Origin: an uncultured Bacteroidota bacterium
Lineage (GTDB): Bacteria; Bacteroidota; Bacteroidia; Chitinophagales; Chitinophagaceae
Direction of reading: 5' to 3'
DNA length: 64,000 nucleotides
Assembly (NCBI GenBank): GCA_903831575.1
Contig: CAIKYB010000033.1
Location: 1-64,000, forward strand
A model generated the notes under the pieces. It was not told where the DNA came from, ran no database searches, and worked only from the letters and a program-made list of their open reading frames with translations. Below, piece by piece: positions 36,272-44,100 of this stretch. How positions within the stretch are numbered: position 1 is the first letter of the stretch; every line of letters begins with the position of its first letter. The position numbers and the translations under genes are program-made.

Positions 36272-36703
36272 TTAAAATGGCAAATCATCTGCGCCTGAAG
36301 TAACAGTTGGATCTGTTTTTGGCATTGAAGTTGATGTTGATTCCGGATTGCCAACCATTCCTTGATTAGAACTATTATTTTCATTACTATTAGTTCCTAG
36401 TAACTGAACATTTTGAACGCGCATTCTCAATGTTGCGGCGGCAACACCTTCTTTATTGGTATAAGCATCTGCTTCTGGAGAACCTTCTGCGTAAACAGTT
36501 CTTCCTTTAGTTAGGTACTGTGCAACAGCAGTTCTGTCTGTCCAATAAGCGCATTCTACCCATGTAGTTCTGTCTTTTTGGTTCCCTTGACTGTCTTTGT
36601 AACGCTCCGTATGCGCCACACTAAAATTGATTACATTTTTGCCATTCACTTCTTTGACAATGCAATCTTTTCCTAAATTCCCAATGATCTGTAATTTAAT
36701 CAT
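36272..36703 (-). CDS. ssb: Single-stranded DNA-binding protein
   Basis: 143 residues. An OB fold (residues about 1-105) starts MIKLQIIGNLGKDC and includes NFSVAHTERYKD, TTWVECAYW and a KGRTVYAEGSPEADAY stretch. A Ser/Asn/Pro-rich linker follows, then the acidic tip ADDLPF, which docks repair and replication partners. The tetrameric protein coats ssDNA in the cytoplasm. It stands near the XRE/S24 repressor gene on the same strand, 211 bases apart, but shows no sign of being phage-borne. Confidence 0.95.
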   Translation of the reverse strand: MIKLQIIGNLGKDCIVKEVNGKNVINFSVAHTERYKDSQGNQKDRTTWVECAYWTDRTAVAQYLTKGRTVYAEGSPEADAYTNKEGVAAATLRMRVQNVQLLGTNSNENNSSNQGMVGNPESTSTSMPKTDPTVTSGADDLPF

Positions 36704-36914
36704 AACTGTGTTTTTTAATTGTTATCGATGTATCTGAAAAATATTTGATTAAAATTATAGTGAGATAATTAATTTATAGAATTAGTACCCATAAACTTTT
36801 ACACATAAAATAAAGATTATAGTTTTATAGGGTTAAAAAGGTTGAACAGGTAGAATGTATTTCAAAATCAAAAGCATTGGAAATCCAAAATAGCCGCTAA
36901 AATCAGACAATCAA

Positions 36915-37673
36915 CTAATTCATCTTCTTCTTCAACGTAGTAACCTGATCTTGCAAATTATTTACAAGATTCGCCAAAGAGTTCACATCCCAACGTTGTT
37001 GTGAAGCTACTTTACCAATAACAACTTGTGCCTGCCATAATTCCACAATATCTTCTGTATTGATTTGATAAGGTTGGTAATTTGGATTATCACTTTCAAG
37101 TGTCACTTTATTTTTAGCCCGATTATTCCTATTTATTCGTTTATACACTATCCCCTCGTTTTTACTAACAACAATATAGGCCTGTCCATTCTTGGTGTCT
37201 TCCAATGATTCGATTTTTTCTCCAACGATAATACTTCCACTTGGTGTAGGCAACATACTGTCTCCTATTATTTCGAATGCCCGATAATGCCCACCGGACA
37301 ACATTGGCAGCGTAAAAGTATTCAGCTCATCGATAAATTCGCTATCCGCATAACTGGTAAGATAGCCTGCTGCAGCCTTCACAGGAACAAAATGAATCAG
37401 GTTTCTTTCTGCTGACATCATTTTCTGCATTCTTCTTTTTTGAAGATAGCTTCCTGTGTTGATAGAGTTTGATAAATCTTTAAGCAATAATTCATCAAGA
37501 GAAAGCTTAAACATATCCGCAATAATTTCCAACACATCAATTCTTGGATCAGCTCTTTCTTCTTCATAAGCCCCAATCAGCGACCGTTTAATGTTTAATT
37601 TAATTGCAAATTCTTCCTGAGTCCAACCTCTTAATTTACGGAGGTATTTGAGATTTAAGCCTGCTTTTGACAT
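36915..37673 (-). CDS. XRE-family transcriptional repressor with S24 (LexA/CI-like) peptidase domain
   Basis: 252 residues. The N-terminal XRE helix-turn-helix (LKYLRKLRGWTQEEFAIKL, residues about 8-26) is followed by a linker and an S24 peptidase domain. A cleavage-type AG stands at 102-103 (VKAAAGY), catalytic S139 in GDSMLPT and K178 in GIVYKRI. A short C-terminal coiled coil (LANLVNNLQDQVTTLKKKM) follows. By analogy with LexA/CI it is a repressor inactivated by self-cleavage on DNA damage, not shown here. Two identical-consensus palindromes lie just upstream of its start, indicating autoregulation. Bacteroidota commonly carry such proteins as LexA-like regulators. Confidence 0.88.
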   Translation of the reverse strand: MSKAGLNLKYLRKLRGWTQEEFAIKLNIKRSLIGAYEEERADPRIDVLEIIADMFKLSLDELLLKDLSNSINTGSYLQKRRMQKMMSAERNLIHFVPVKAAAGYLTSYADSEFIDELNTFTLPMLSGGHYRAFEIIGDSMLPTPSGSIIVGEKIESLEDTKNGQAYIVVSKNEGIVYKRINRNNRAKNKVTLESDNPNYQPYQINTEDIVELWQAQVVIGKVASQQRWDVNSLANLVNNLQDQVTTLKKKMN

Positions 37674-37680
37674 GATTAAA

Positions 37681-37693
37681 CTAATTTGATTAG
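37681..37693. promoter_or_regulatory. Operator-like palindrome CTAATTTGATTAG
   Basis: Perfect CTAAT/ATTAG arms, 8-20 bases upstream of the repressor ATG (minus strand, 37673). It shares the CTAA-N5-TTAG consensus with the site at 37704. Confidence 0.6.
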
Positions 37694-37703
37694 CACAAAT
37701 ATA

Positions 37704-37716
37704 CTAAAGTTTTTAG
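37704..37716. promoter_or_regulatory. Operator-like palindrome CTAAAGTTTTTAG
   Basis: CTAAA/TTTAG arms, extended by a further A-T pair on each side (37703-37717). Its centre is 23 bases from the first site, about two helical turns, as for paired repressor dimers. Confidence 0.6.
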
Positions 37717-37892
37717 TTTTACAAAATTTATTTTCATTTAATTTAAAAAATAATTTTTTCCTGGCTAAAAGTGATTAATGATTTTTAGGACAAAAGAAAA
37801 TCAATCTACCAAACAAGGGGTCAAAACGCATCGTCATTTAAACAGCTTTAAACTATTCAACTTTTCAATTACTTTTGTTGAAAATTTATATC

Positions 37893-38354
37893 ATGCAATC
37901 AATTCTAGTATTTCACAGTATCATAAGATGGGCGATTTTATTTTTTGGCTTATGGGCTGTTATCAATGGTACTACAGGTCTTTTAAACAAAAGATCTTTT
38001 TCTTCAAATGACAAAAAAAGCAGTTTATTTTTTATGATTTTCTGCGATTTACAATTACTATTTGGCCTAATTTTATTTTTCTCCAATGGCTGGTTCAATA
38101 GCATGAAAGCTGGAATGGGCGCTATAATGAAAAACCCAATAGATCGTTTTTTCACGGTTGAACATGGCTTTACGATGATTTTGGCTTGGATATTAGTTCA
38201 TGTAGGATACAGTAAGGTTAAAAAAGCTACTGATGAAAACAAACATAAAAAAATGGTTGTTTTCTTTGGTATAGCATTAATTCTAATTCTTATTTCTATT
38301 CCATGGCCTTTCCGTGCAGATGGTATTCAGAGAAGTTTATTCCCTAAATTTTAA
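37893..38354 (+). CDS. Four-TM membrane protein, cytochrome-b-like
   Basis: 153 residues from the ATG at 37893; a TTG further upstream would add six residues. It has four TM helices with His residues at their ends (FHSIIRWAILFFGLW, FFTVEHGFTMILAWILVHVGYSK, an NKHKKM loop), and ends with IPWPF. Relatives in Bacteroidota are often annotated as cytochrome B or as hypothetical. Heme binding is a guess from the histidines. surE starts 4 bases after its stop, so the two are likely cotranscribed. Confidence 0.75.
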   Translation: MQSILVFHSIIRWAILFFGLWAVINGTTGLLNKRSFSSNDKKSSLFFMIFCDLQLLFGLILFFSNGWFNSMKAGMGAIMKNPIDRFFTVEHGFTMILAWILVHVGYSKVKKATDENKHKKMVVFFGIALILILISIPWPFRADGIQRSLFPKF

Positions 38355-38358
38355 TTCA

Positions 38359-39147
38359 ATGGCAAAAAGTAAAAAGTCTGAACCCATCATTCTAATCACA
38401 AACGATGACGATATCACGTCTCCGGGTATCCGAAGTTTAGTGGAAGCTGTTAAAGGCTTAGGAAAAGTTGTAGTTGTTGCTCCCGATAAACCACAAAGTG
38501 GAATGGGGCATGCTATAACAATTGGCTCTCCCCTTCGCATGAATAAAATGAATATTTTCGGCGATGTGGAAGCCTGGCAAACTAGCGGAACGCCTGTAGA
38601 CTGTGTTAAATTGGCTGTGGACAAAATCTTGCACCGTAAACCAGATATTTGTTTGAGTGGCATCAACCATGGCGCCAACCATTCCATAAATGTAATTTAT
38701 AGCGGAACAATGTCTGCTGCAATGGAAGCTTCTATTGAAGGAATTCCCAGCATTGGTTTTTCTCTTTTAGATTATAGGTATGAGGCAGACTTCGAGCCAT
38801 CAAAACAGATCGTACGTTCAATTGTTTCCGAAATATTAAACCAGAAAAATATAGATAAACATCTTTTATTGAATGTAAATATTCCAGCTATTCCTATGAA
38901 AAAAATCAAAGGAATGAAAATTTGCAAACAAGCTTATGCAAAATATGATGAAGCTTTTGATGAGCGTGTGGACCCTCAAGGGAAAAAATACTTTTGGCTT
39001 ACAGGAGTGTTCAAGAATTTTGACAAATCAAAAGATACTGATGTATGGGCTTTAGAACACAATTACGTGAGTATAGTTCCAGTTCAGTTTGACCTCACGA
39101 ATTATACTTTAAAAAAACAACTCGAAAAAAATAAATTATTCAAATGA
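38359..39147 (+). CDS. surE: 5'/3'-nucleotidase SurE
   Basis: 262 residues from the ATG at 38359 (MAKSKKSEPIILITNDD); the longer frame is a run-in. SurE is a metal-dependent nucleoside 5'-monophosphate phosphatase in the cytoplasm. The metal site has NDD (residues about 15-17), the serine motif PQSGMGHAIT, and SGINHGANHSINVIYSGTMS. The usual NDDG is here NDDD, an unusual change. The DUF-type membrane gene at 39144 overlaps its stop by 4 bases. Confidence 0.93.
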   Translation: MAKSKKSEPIILITNDDDITSPGIRSLVEAVKGLGKVVVVAPDKPQSGMGHAITIGSPLRMNKMNIFGDVEAWQTSGTPVDCVKLAVDKILHRKPDICLSGINHGANHSINVIYSGTMSAAMEASIEGIPSIGFSLLDYRYEADFEPSKQIVRSIVSEILNQKNIDKHLLLNVNIPAIPMKKIKGMKICKQAYAKYDEAFDERVDPQGKKYFWLTGVFKNFDKSKDTDVWALEHNYVSIVPVQFDLTNYTLKKQLEKNKLFK

Positions 39148-39446
39148 TCTTGACAAAAGACAGTACTAAACTTGGCCTGATTCTTGGCCTGATTGCACCA
39201 ATATTTGGATTGCTGATTTTCAAATGGTATAAATTTGGCATTTTTTCCATGAAAGAATTCTTTCAATTTATATCCTTAGAACCAGGATTCAGAACCTTGT
39301 CAGCAGGGCTCAGTCTTTCTTTACTAGCAAATGCGATTGTGTTTACTCTTTATATTAACACTAATAAAGACAATACTGCAAAAGGAATTTTTATCACTAC
39401 AGCTTTATACGGAGTGTTCATTTTATTATTAAAAACACTTGCTTAA
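39144..39446 (+). CDS. Small membrane protein cotranscribed with surE
   Basis: 100 residues, with TM segments at about 9-26, 50-72 and 80-98. I recognise no named domain. It overlaps surE by 4 bases (ATGA), a translational-coupling arrangement. In many Bacteroidota genomes a similar membrane protein sits between surE and lpxB; here lpxB is about 24 kb away. It is therefore a conserved hypothetical with no assigned role. Confidence 0.8.
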   Translation: MILTKDSTKLGLILGLIAPIFGLLIFKWYKFGIFSMKEFFQFISLEPGFRTLSAGLSLSLLANAIVFTLYINTNKDNTAKGIFITTALYGVFILLLKTLA

Positions 39447-39577
39447 AATATCAGAACGGAAAGTATCAATTACTATTGGGGAAAACTTAACAACAAAAAA
39501 AGAAAAAAATCAGTAAGTTTGTTTTTTAAAAATCTAAATCAAGTATTTCTCATAAACAGTTAGTTTTGGTAAAATCG

Positions 39578-39605
39578 GAGCCCTTATTCTTAAGGGCTCT
39601 TTCTT
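39578..39605. terminator. Terminator between the surE operon and ftsY
   Basis: A 9-bp stem GAGCCCTTA/TAAGGGCTC (39578-39586 with 39591-39599), a TTCT loop, and a T-rich tail on the plus strand. It may also serve the convergent ftsY. Confidence 0.75.
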
Positions 39606-39635
39606 TTAAACTCTATTTTGCAGTAAAAACTAGGG

Positions 39636-40601
39636 TTAAGTCCTTTGAAACAAGCCGTCTACAAAATCTTGTTTGTCGAAAACTAGTAAATCGGTAGCTT
39701 TTTCCCCCACCCCAATAAATTTCACAGGGATGCTAAATTGATCAGCAATAGCCAATACCACTCCACCTTTTGCTGTCCCATCCAATTTAGTTATTGCCAA
39801 GGCTGTTACTTCAGTTGCTGCAGTAAAATGCTTTGCTTGTTCAAGCGCATTCTGACCTGTACTGCCATCCAAAACCAACATAACTTCATGAGGTGCATCT
39901 GGAACTACTTTTTGAATGACTCTTTTTATTTTTGATAATTCATCCATTAAATGTGACTTGTTATGCAATCGTCCAGCAGTATCAATTAAAATTACATCTA
40001 CATTTTTAGCTACTCCACTGATTACCGTATCATAAGCAACTGAAGCGGGATCACTACCCATTTCTTTTTTTACGATGGGAACATTTGTTCTTTCACTCCA
40101 GATGGTCAATTGATCAACAGCTGCAGCCCTAAAAGTATCTGCGGCACCTAACAAAACCGACTTGCCAGCTAAGGAGAAATTATGAGCTAATTTACCAATT
40201 GTCGTCGTTTTCCCTACTCCATTTACACCAACAACTAATATAATATGTGGCTTATGGCCTGAAGGTAATTCGTAATTAATATAGGAATTATCAACTGTAG
40301 ACGTGATTAATATTTCTTGAATTTCTTTTTTAAGTATAGTATTTAGTTCGCTGATATTTAAGTACTTATCTGATTTTATTCTATTCTCTAATCTTTCAAT
40401 AATCTTTACCGTTGTAGCAATGCCCACATCGGCACTTACCAAGGCATTTTCAATTTCATCCAATACTTCCTCATCAACGACACTTTTGCCCACGACAGCT
40501 TTAGCAAGCTTTCCGAAGAAGCCCTCTCTGGTTTTCTGAAGCCCATTATCGAGGGTTTCTTTCTGCTCTTTTTTCCCAAATAACCGATCAAATATGCCCA
40601 T
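39636..40601 (-). CDS. ftsY: Signal-recognition-particle receptor FtsY
   Basis: 321 residues. A short N-terminal region is followed by the NG GTPase domain: GVNGVGKTTTIGKLA (G1), DTFRAAAVDQL (G2), DTAGRLHNKSHLMDEL (G3), TKLDGTAKGG (G4) and GVGEKATDL. It receives SRP-ribosome complexes at the membrane with Ffh. The acidic A domain of E. coli FtsY is absent, as usual outside proteobacteria. It is the last gene of the rpmB-rpmG-DUF4295-ftsY row. Confidence 0.97.
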   Translation of the reverse strand: MGIFDRLFGKKEQKETLDNGLQKTREGFFGKLAKAVVGKSVVDEEVLDEIENALVSADVGIATTVKIIERLENRIKSDKYLNISELNTILKKEIQEILITSTVDNSYINYELPSGHKPHIILVVGVNGVGKTTTIGKLAHNFSLAGKSVLLGAADTFRAAAVDQLTIWSERTNVPIVKKEMGSDPASVAYDTVISGVAKNVDVILIDTAGRLHNKSHLMDELSKIKRVIQKVVPDAPHEVMLVLDGSTGQNALEQAKHFTAATEVTALAITKLDGTAKGGVVLAIADQFSIPVKFIGVGEKATDLLVFDKQDFVDGLFQRT

Positions 40602-40657
40602 GGTCTAACCTTTTTTTTAAGCTGAATAGCAACAATACTTCGAATGCTGTAAAATCA

Positions 40658-40688
40658 AAAAGCCATTCTGAAATACAGAACAGCTTTT
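40658..40688 (-). terminator. Imperfect terminator between the DUF4295 gene and ftsY
   Basis: Minus-strand hairpin: AAAAGC/GCTTTT and TTCTG/CAGAA arms with a 2x2 internal loop and a T-rich tail (TTTTTGATTTT). It may attenuate reading into ftsY. Confidence 0.55.
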
Positions 40689-40710
40689 GCAATAATATCA
40701 ATTAAAGCTC

Positions 40711-40881
40711 TTATTGACCTAAGTGCTCTTTTATTTTATCTTTATGAACCATTGACTCTTTAAAAGTATAAGCACCGCTTTTAGCGCTGCGTAAGGTACG
40801 AATTACCTTAGTCCAGTTCTTCGCGTCTGCTGCTGCTTTTTGGTCTTTTGTCTTGATCGCGGTTTTAGCTGCTTTTGCCAT
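40711..40881 (-). CDS. DUF4295 small basic protein
   Basis: 56 residues, beginning MAKAAKTAIKTKDQKAAADA and ending in KIKEHLGQ. The DUF4295 family is a small lysine-rich protein found in Bacteroidota immediately downstream of rpmG; its place suggests a ribosome-associated role, but this is only inference. It lies in the rpmB-rpmG-DUF4295-ftsY row, 67 bases after rpmG. Confidence 0.88.
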   Translation of the reverse strand: MAKAAKTAIKTKDQKAAADAKNWTKVIRTLRSAKSGAYTFKESMVHKDKIKEHLGQ

Positions 40882-40948
40882 GTTTATTATTTTTCTAGTG
40901 TCTAATTAATTACAGAATCCTGTAATTAGGATTAATTACACTGGTTAA

Positions 40949-41131
40949 TTATTTGATTTCTTTATGAACAGTCACTTTCTTCAGAATGGAATTGTACTTT
41001 TTCAACTCCATACGCTCTGTCGTATTTTTTTTGTTCTTTGTAGTGATGTAACGGCTTGTACCTGCAAGACCTGTAGTCTTGTGCTCAGTACATTCCAAAA
41101 TCACCTGAACTCTGTTGCCTTTCTTTGCCAT
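40949..41131 (-). CDS. rpmG: 50S ribosomal protein L33
   Basis: 60 residues, a normal L33 ([32 protein letters not shown]). L33 is a small protein near the E site of the large subunit. The zinc-binding cysteine pairs are missing (only one Cys), so this is the zinc-free type. It is 24 bases downstream of rpmB and is followed by the DUF4295 gene. Confidence 0.96.
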   Translation of the reverse strand: MAKKGNRVQVILECTEHKTTGLAGTSRYITTKNKKNTTERMELKKYNSILKKVTVHKEIK

Positions 41132-41155
41132 TTTATCGTATTTTTAAAACGCTTA

Positions 41156-41392
41156 TTAAATTTTAATGCCTTCAGCACGCAATCCTTTTATTACACTATA
41201 CAAACCATTTTTATTAATAGTTCTAATAGCTTCTGAAGAGACTTTCAATGTTACCCATTTGTCTTCTTCAGCTAAGAAATAACGCTTTTTTTGCAAATTT
41301 GGTAAAAATCTGCGTTTTGTTTTAATATTGGAATGCGAAACCTTATTACCTGTAATGGGCTTCTTTCCTGTTACCTGACATACTCTAGCCAT
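41156..41392 (-). CDS. rpmB: 50S ribosomal protein L28
   Basis: 78 residues from the ATG at 41392, the family start [20 protein letters not shown]; a longer frame upstream is non-native and would cover the promoter. [17 protein letters not shown] is the conserved centre. L28 is a component of the large subunit. It is the first gene of rpmB-rpmG-DUF4295-ftsY and is preceded by a strong ribosomal-type promoter box. Confidence 0.96.
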   Translation of the reverse strand: MARVCQVTGKKPITGNKVSHSNIKTKRRFLPNLQKKRYFLAEEDKWVTLKVSSEAIRTINKNGLYSVIKGLRAEGIKI

Positions 41393-41405
41393 GATCCTTA
41401 TTTTT

Positions 41406-41421
41406 GGACGGCAAAGGTAAT
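41406..41421 (-). promoter_or_regulatory. Promoter box of rpmB, identical to rplU
   Basis: The minus strand reads ATTACCTTTGCCGTCC, containing TACCTTTG (41412-41419), a perfect TAnnTTTG. The whole 16-mer is identical to the one upstream of rplU at 58024-58039. A TTTA 18 bases upstream may be the -33 box. Confidence 0.7.
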
Positions 41422-41745
41422 GATTTAACTCAATAAATAAAGATTCATTTAAACTATTTTTGGAAAATCTTTTAAACCCCTGCTTTATTAAGCTATTATT
41501 TACACTAAAAAATACTAAAAAACCCATATTGAACTCCTGAAACCATTGGTTTACTAGAACCTTAAGGATCTCGTCAAAAATTTTTCCATTACAAACTATC
41601 TTTATTTTTTTAAAAGAAACAGCATTTTCATGACGAATTGCATACCAATCAAACGCTACCCACCCCCATCAAAATTTCTTTCCCCTGATTAAAAAGGTAT
41701 AAATATCTTGCAAGACAAATAATTTACCATCCCATTTCAGAGAGA
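41422..41745. other. Intergenic region before the Moco cluster
   Basis: Between divergent rpmB and the MobA fusion gene there are about 320 bases with no gene, tRNA or clear terminator. No molybdenum-cofactor riboswitch fold could be recognised by eye. Confidence 0.5.
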
Positions 41746-42825
41746 ATGTATAGCCATAACATCATTATTATAGTTCAGGATAATCGCGCTGCCAATACCA
41801 GCAGACTAATGAACTGGATAAATGTCCATAAAAACACAGATGGTATTCTTTCACCGGTTGTAAATGGCTCTAGGAATTTATTATTGATTAGCAAAAGGCA
41901 TTTGATAAATGTAGAGCCCTTACAAAAAGAAAAGGTTACCACTATAGGCGAAAGTGATTTTTCAAATGACGCTTTTAATCAAGCTAATAATTATTTACTA
42001 CAGCTCTCCCCCATCGAAAATTCCATAATCATTATAGATGAAATTGGAGGATTAGAACTAAAGGAAAAAGGGCTTTATAAAGGATTAAAACATCAATTAA
42101 ATCTGGCTTCGAAGTTAAAAGAACATCATCAGCTCTTCATCGTTGTAAAAAAAAGTTTACTTGATGAGTGTAAAAAAAAGTTTAAACTCGATAATGTCAA
42201 ATTGATTACAATGGACGATTTTGACACTACAGAAAACCCCATCAAGCCCATTAGTTTATCAGGTCTTGTTCTCTGTGGAGGGAAGAGCTCCAGAATGGGC
42301 ACTGACAAAGCGTTTTTACATTATCATCAAACCGGGCAATACCAATTTATTACCAAGCTTTTCTCCGACAGTGGTATTCCAGTAATCATCTCTTGCAATG
42401 AAGAGCAGCAACAAAAAATACCTGTTGAATATTCCACATTAATTGATGACGACACATTTAAAAACAACGGACCCATCTCAGGATTACTTACTGCTTTTAA
42501 AAACAATCCAAACCTTTCGTTTATACTGATCGGCTGCGATTACCCTTTGGTTCAGCAAAAACATATTGATGTACTGCTTTCGTTAAGTCAATTTGGATTT
42601 GATGCCGTTTGTTTTGTCCGAAAATCAAATCAGGAAAACATAGAGCCGCTTTTGACCTTCTATAATAATACAGTCAAACAAAAATTACACCATTCATTTA
42701 AATCCGGGAACACCTCGCTAAAAAATATTCTGGGAGAAATCAATACGCTGAAAATAATTGCGGAAGAAGATTCTTTTTTAGAGAGCTTTGATACACCTGA
42801 AGCATTTCATTCTTTTCATCCCTAA
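41746..42825 (+). CDS. Fusion of a degenerate THEP1-like NTPase domain and MobA
   Basis: 359 residues. The C-terminal part (from about 170) is MobA: LSGLVLCGGKSSRMGTDKAF is the GTP-binding motif, with NNGPISGLLTAF and IGCDYPLVQ. MobA links GMP to molybdopterin in guanylate-type Moco synthesis. Residues about 5-160 resemble THEP1/DUF265 NTPases, with an intact Walker-B-like IIIIDEIGGLELKEKGLY (93-110), but the P-loop expected near residue 10 reads VQDNRAANTSR and lacks GxxGxGK. It precedes fdhD by 9 bases, at the head of the Mo cluster. Confidence 0.82.
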   Translation: MYSHNIIIIVQDNRAANTSRLMNWINVHKNTDGILSPVVNGSRNLLLISKRHLINVEPLQKEKVTTIGESDFSNDAFNQANNYLLQLSPIENSIIIIDEIGGLELKEKGLYKGLKHQLNLASKLKEHHQLFIVVKKSLLDECKKKFKLDNVKLITMDDFDTTENPIKPISLSGLVLCGGKSSRMGTDKAFLHYHQTGQYQFITKLFSDSGIPVIISCNEEQQQKIPVEYSTLIDDDTFKNNGPISGLLTAFKNNPNLSFILIGCDYPLVQQKHIDVLLSLSQFGFDAVCFVRKSNQENIEPLLTFYNNTVKQKLHHSFKSGNTSLKNILGEINTLKIIAEEDSFLESFDTPEAFHSFHP

Positions 42826-42834
42826 ATCATTAAT

Positions 42835-43677
42835 ATGAACCAAGCTGTTACTGAAGTTGAAATTGATAAATATGCCGATGGGAATATTACAACAGCAGCA
42901 GATATCCTTGCTATTGAAGAACCCCTGGAAATGAAACTAGTTCATGGGAAATCCCAGGAAAGACAAATCACAAATGTTTCCATTACGATGCGCACACCAG
43001 GGAATGACTTAGAACTCACGATCGGCTTTTTATTTACCGAAGGCATCATCACTCATATCAACCAGCTTCAACCCGAGAAGTTTAATGGAAAATATTCAAT
43101 GCCAAATGTCATACAAATCGAATGCGATGAAAATCTTGAAATAGATAAAAAGTTATTGCAAAGAAATTTTTATACAACTTCAGCATGTGGTGTTTGTGGC
43201 AAAGCTAGTATTGATGCTATTTTTTCATTGACAGGAGCTCCCAAAAAAAAGAATGATTTTATAATCGCTGCAGCAACTGTAATTCGACTTCCTGAATTGT
43301 TAAGCGCGCATCAAGAAATCTTCAAACATACCGGTGGCATTCACGCCGCAGCACTTTTCAGTAAAGATGGTCTGTTGCTGAAAATGAGAGAAGATGTTGG
43401 CCGACATAATGCATTGGACAAGCTGATTGGTAGCTATTTGCTTAAATCTACAGACCATAATATCATTCCTGAAGGGAGTATTTTATTATTAAGCGGCAGA
43501 GCCAGTTTTGAACTCATACAAAAATCAGCAATGGCAGGCATTTCCGTGATATCTGCTGTTGGTGCCCCTTCTAGTCTTGCAGTAGAAACCGCAAAACGAT
43601 TCGGTATTACTTTAATAGGATTTTCAAGACACAACCGTTTTAATATTTATTCAAACCCTCATCGAATTCAGTTGTAA
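42835..43677 (+). CDS. fdhD: Formate dehydrogenase accessory sulfurtransferase FdhD
   Basis: 280 residues. FdhD carries sulfur from IscS-type desulfurase to the molybdenum of the formate-dehydrogenase cofactor. The CGVCGK motif holds C118 and C121. Other motifs are RTPGNDLELTIGFLFTEGI, HTGGIHAAAL, REDVGRHNALDKLIG and LSGRASFEL. It lies between the MobA fusion and the DUF7009 gene, and the YdeP-type oxidoreductase is its probable client. Confidence 0.95.
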   Translation: MNQAVTEVEIDKYADGNITTAADILAIEEPLEMKLVHGKSQERQITNVSITMRTPGNDLELTIGFLFTEGIITHINQLQPEKFNGKYSMPNVIQIECDENLEIDKKLLQRNFYTTSACGVCGKASIDAIFSLTGAPKKKNDFIIAAATVIRLPELLSAHQEIFKHTGGIHAAALFSKDGLLLKMREDVGRHNALDKLIGSYLLKSTDHNIIPEGSILLLSGRASFELIQKSAMAGISVISAVGAPSSLAVETAKRFGITLIGFSRHNRFNIYSNPHRIQL

Positions 43678-43722
43678 TCTGTTGCTTTTGACTTATTTTT
43701 ATTTTTATTAAAAAAACAACCA

Positions 43723-44091
43723 ATGAAAATCAGGATCAAAAGCAATTCTATAAGATTCAGATTGACAAAAACTGAAGTGGATTATTTTTCACTAAATGGT
43801 TTTATAGAAGAGAAAACTGCGTTCGTCAATAATGCTTTCTCCTACAGATTAGAAATCACCAACCAAGAAGATTTTCTTTCGGCTTACTATCATGATCATA
43901 AAATAATTATTCTTGTTCCGAAGGAGCATGCAGACCAATGGATTTCAACCGATATGATAGGAATTGAACATAAAATGTCGCTCGGTAATGACAACCAACT
44001 TTTTTTACTAATCGAAAAAGATTTTGTTTGTTTGGATAATACTTTTGAAGATCAAAGTGATAATTATCCCAACCCGAATGCTGTTTGTTAA
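43723..44091 (+). CDS. DUF7009-like small protein
   Basis: 122 residues, MKIRIKSNSIRFRLTKTEVD at the start, cytoplasmic (no signal peptide), with acidic and hydrophobic beta-type sequence, ending DNYPNPNAVC with a terminal cysteine. I recall a family of this form accompanying fdhD and FdhF-like genes in Bacteroidota. The gene stands 45 bases after fdhD and 9 bases before the oxidoreductase, so it is likely a partner or chaperone of the enzyme. That role is inferred from position. Confidence 0.75.
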   Translation: MKIRIKSNSIRFRLTKTEVDYFSLNGFIEEKTAFVNNAFSYRLEITNQEDFLSAYYHDHKIIILVPKEHADQWISTDMIGIEHKMSLGNDNQLFLLIEKDFVCLDNTFEDQSDNYPNPNAVC

Positions 44092-44100
44092 TTATAATGA

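Noticed and set aside
36272-37716. Prophage remnant (ssb plus CI-like repressor)
   Set aside because: No integrase, phage structural genes or att repeats are present; both genes are common chromosomal genes in Bacteroidota.
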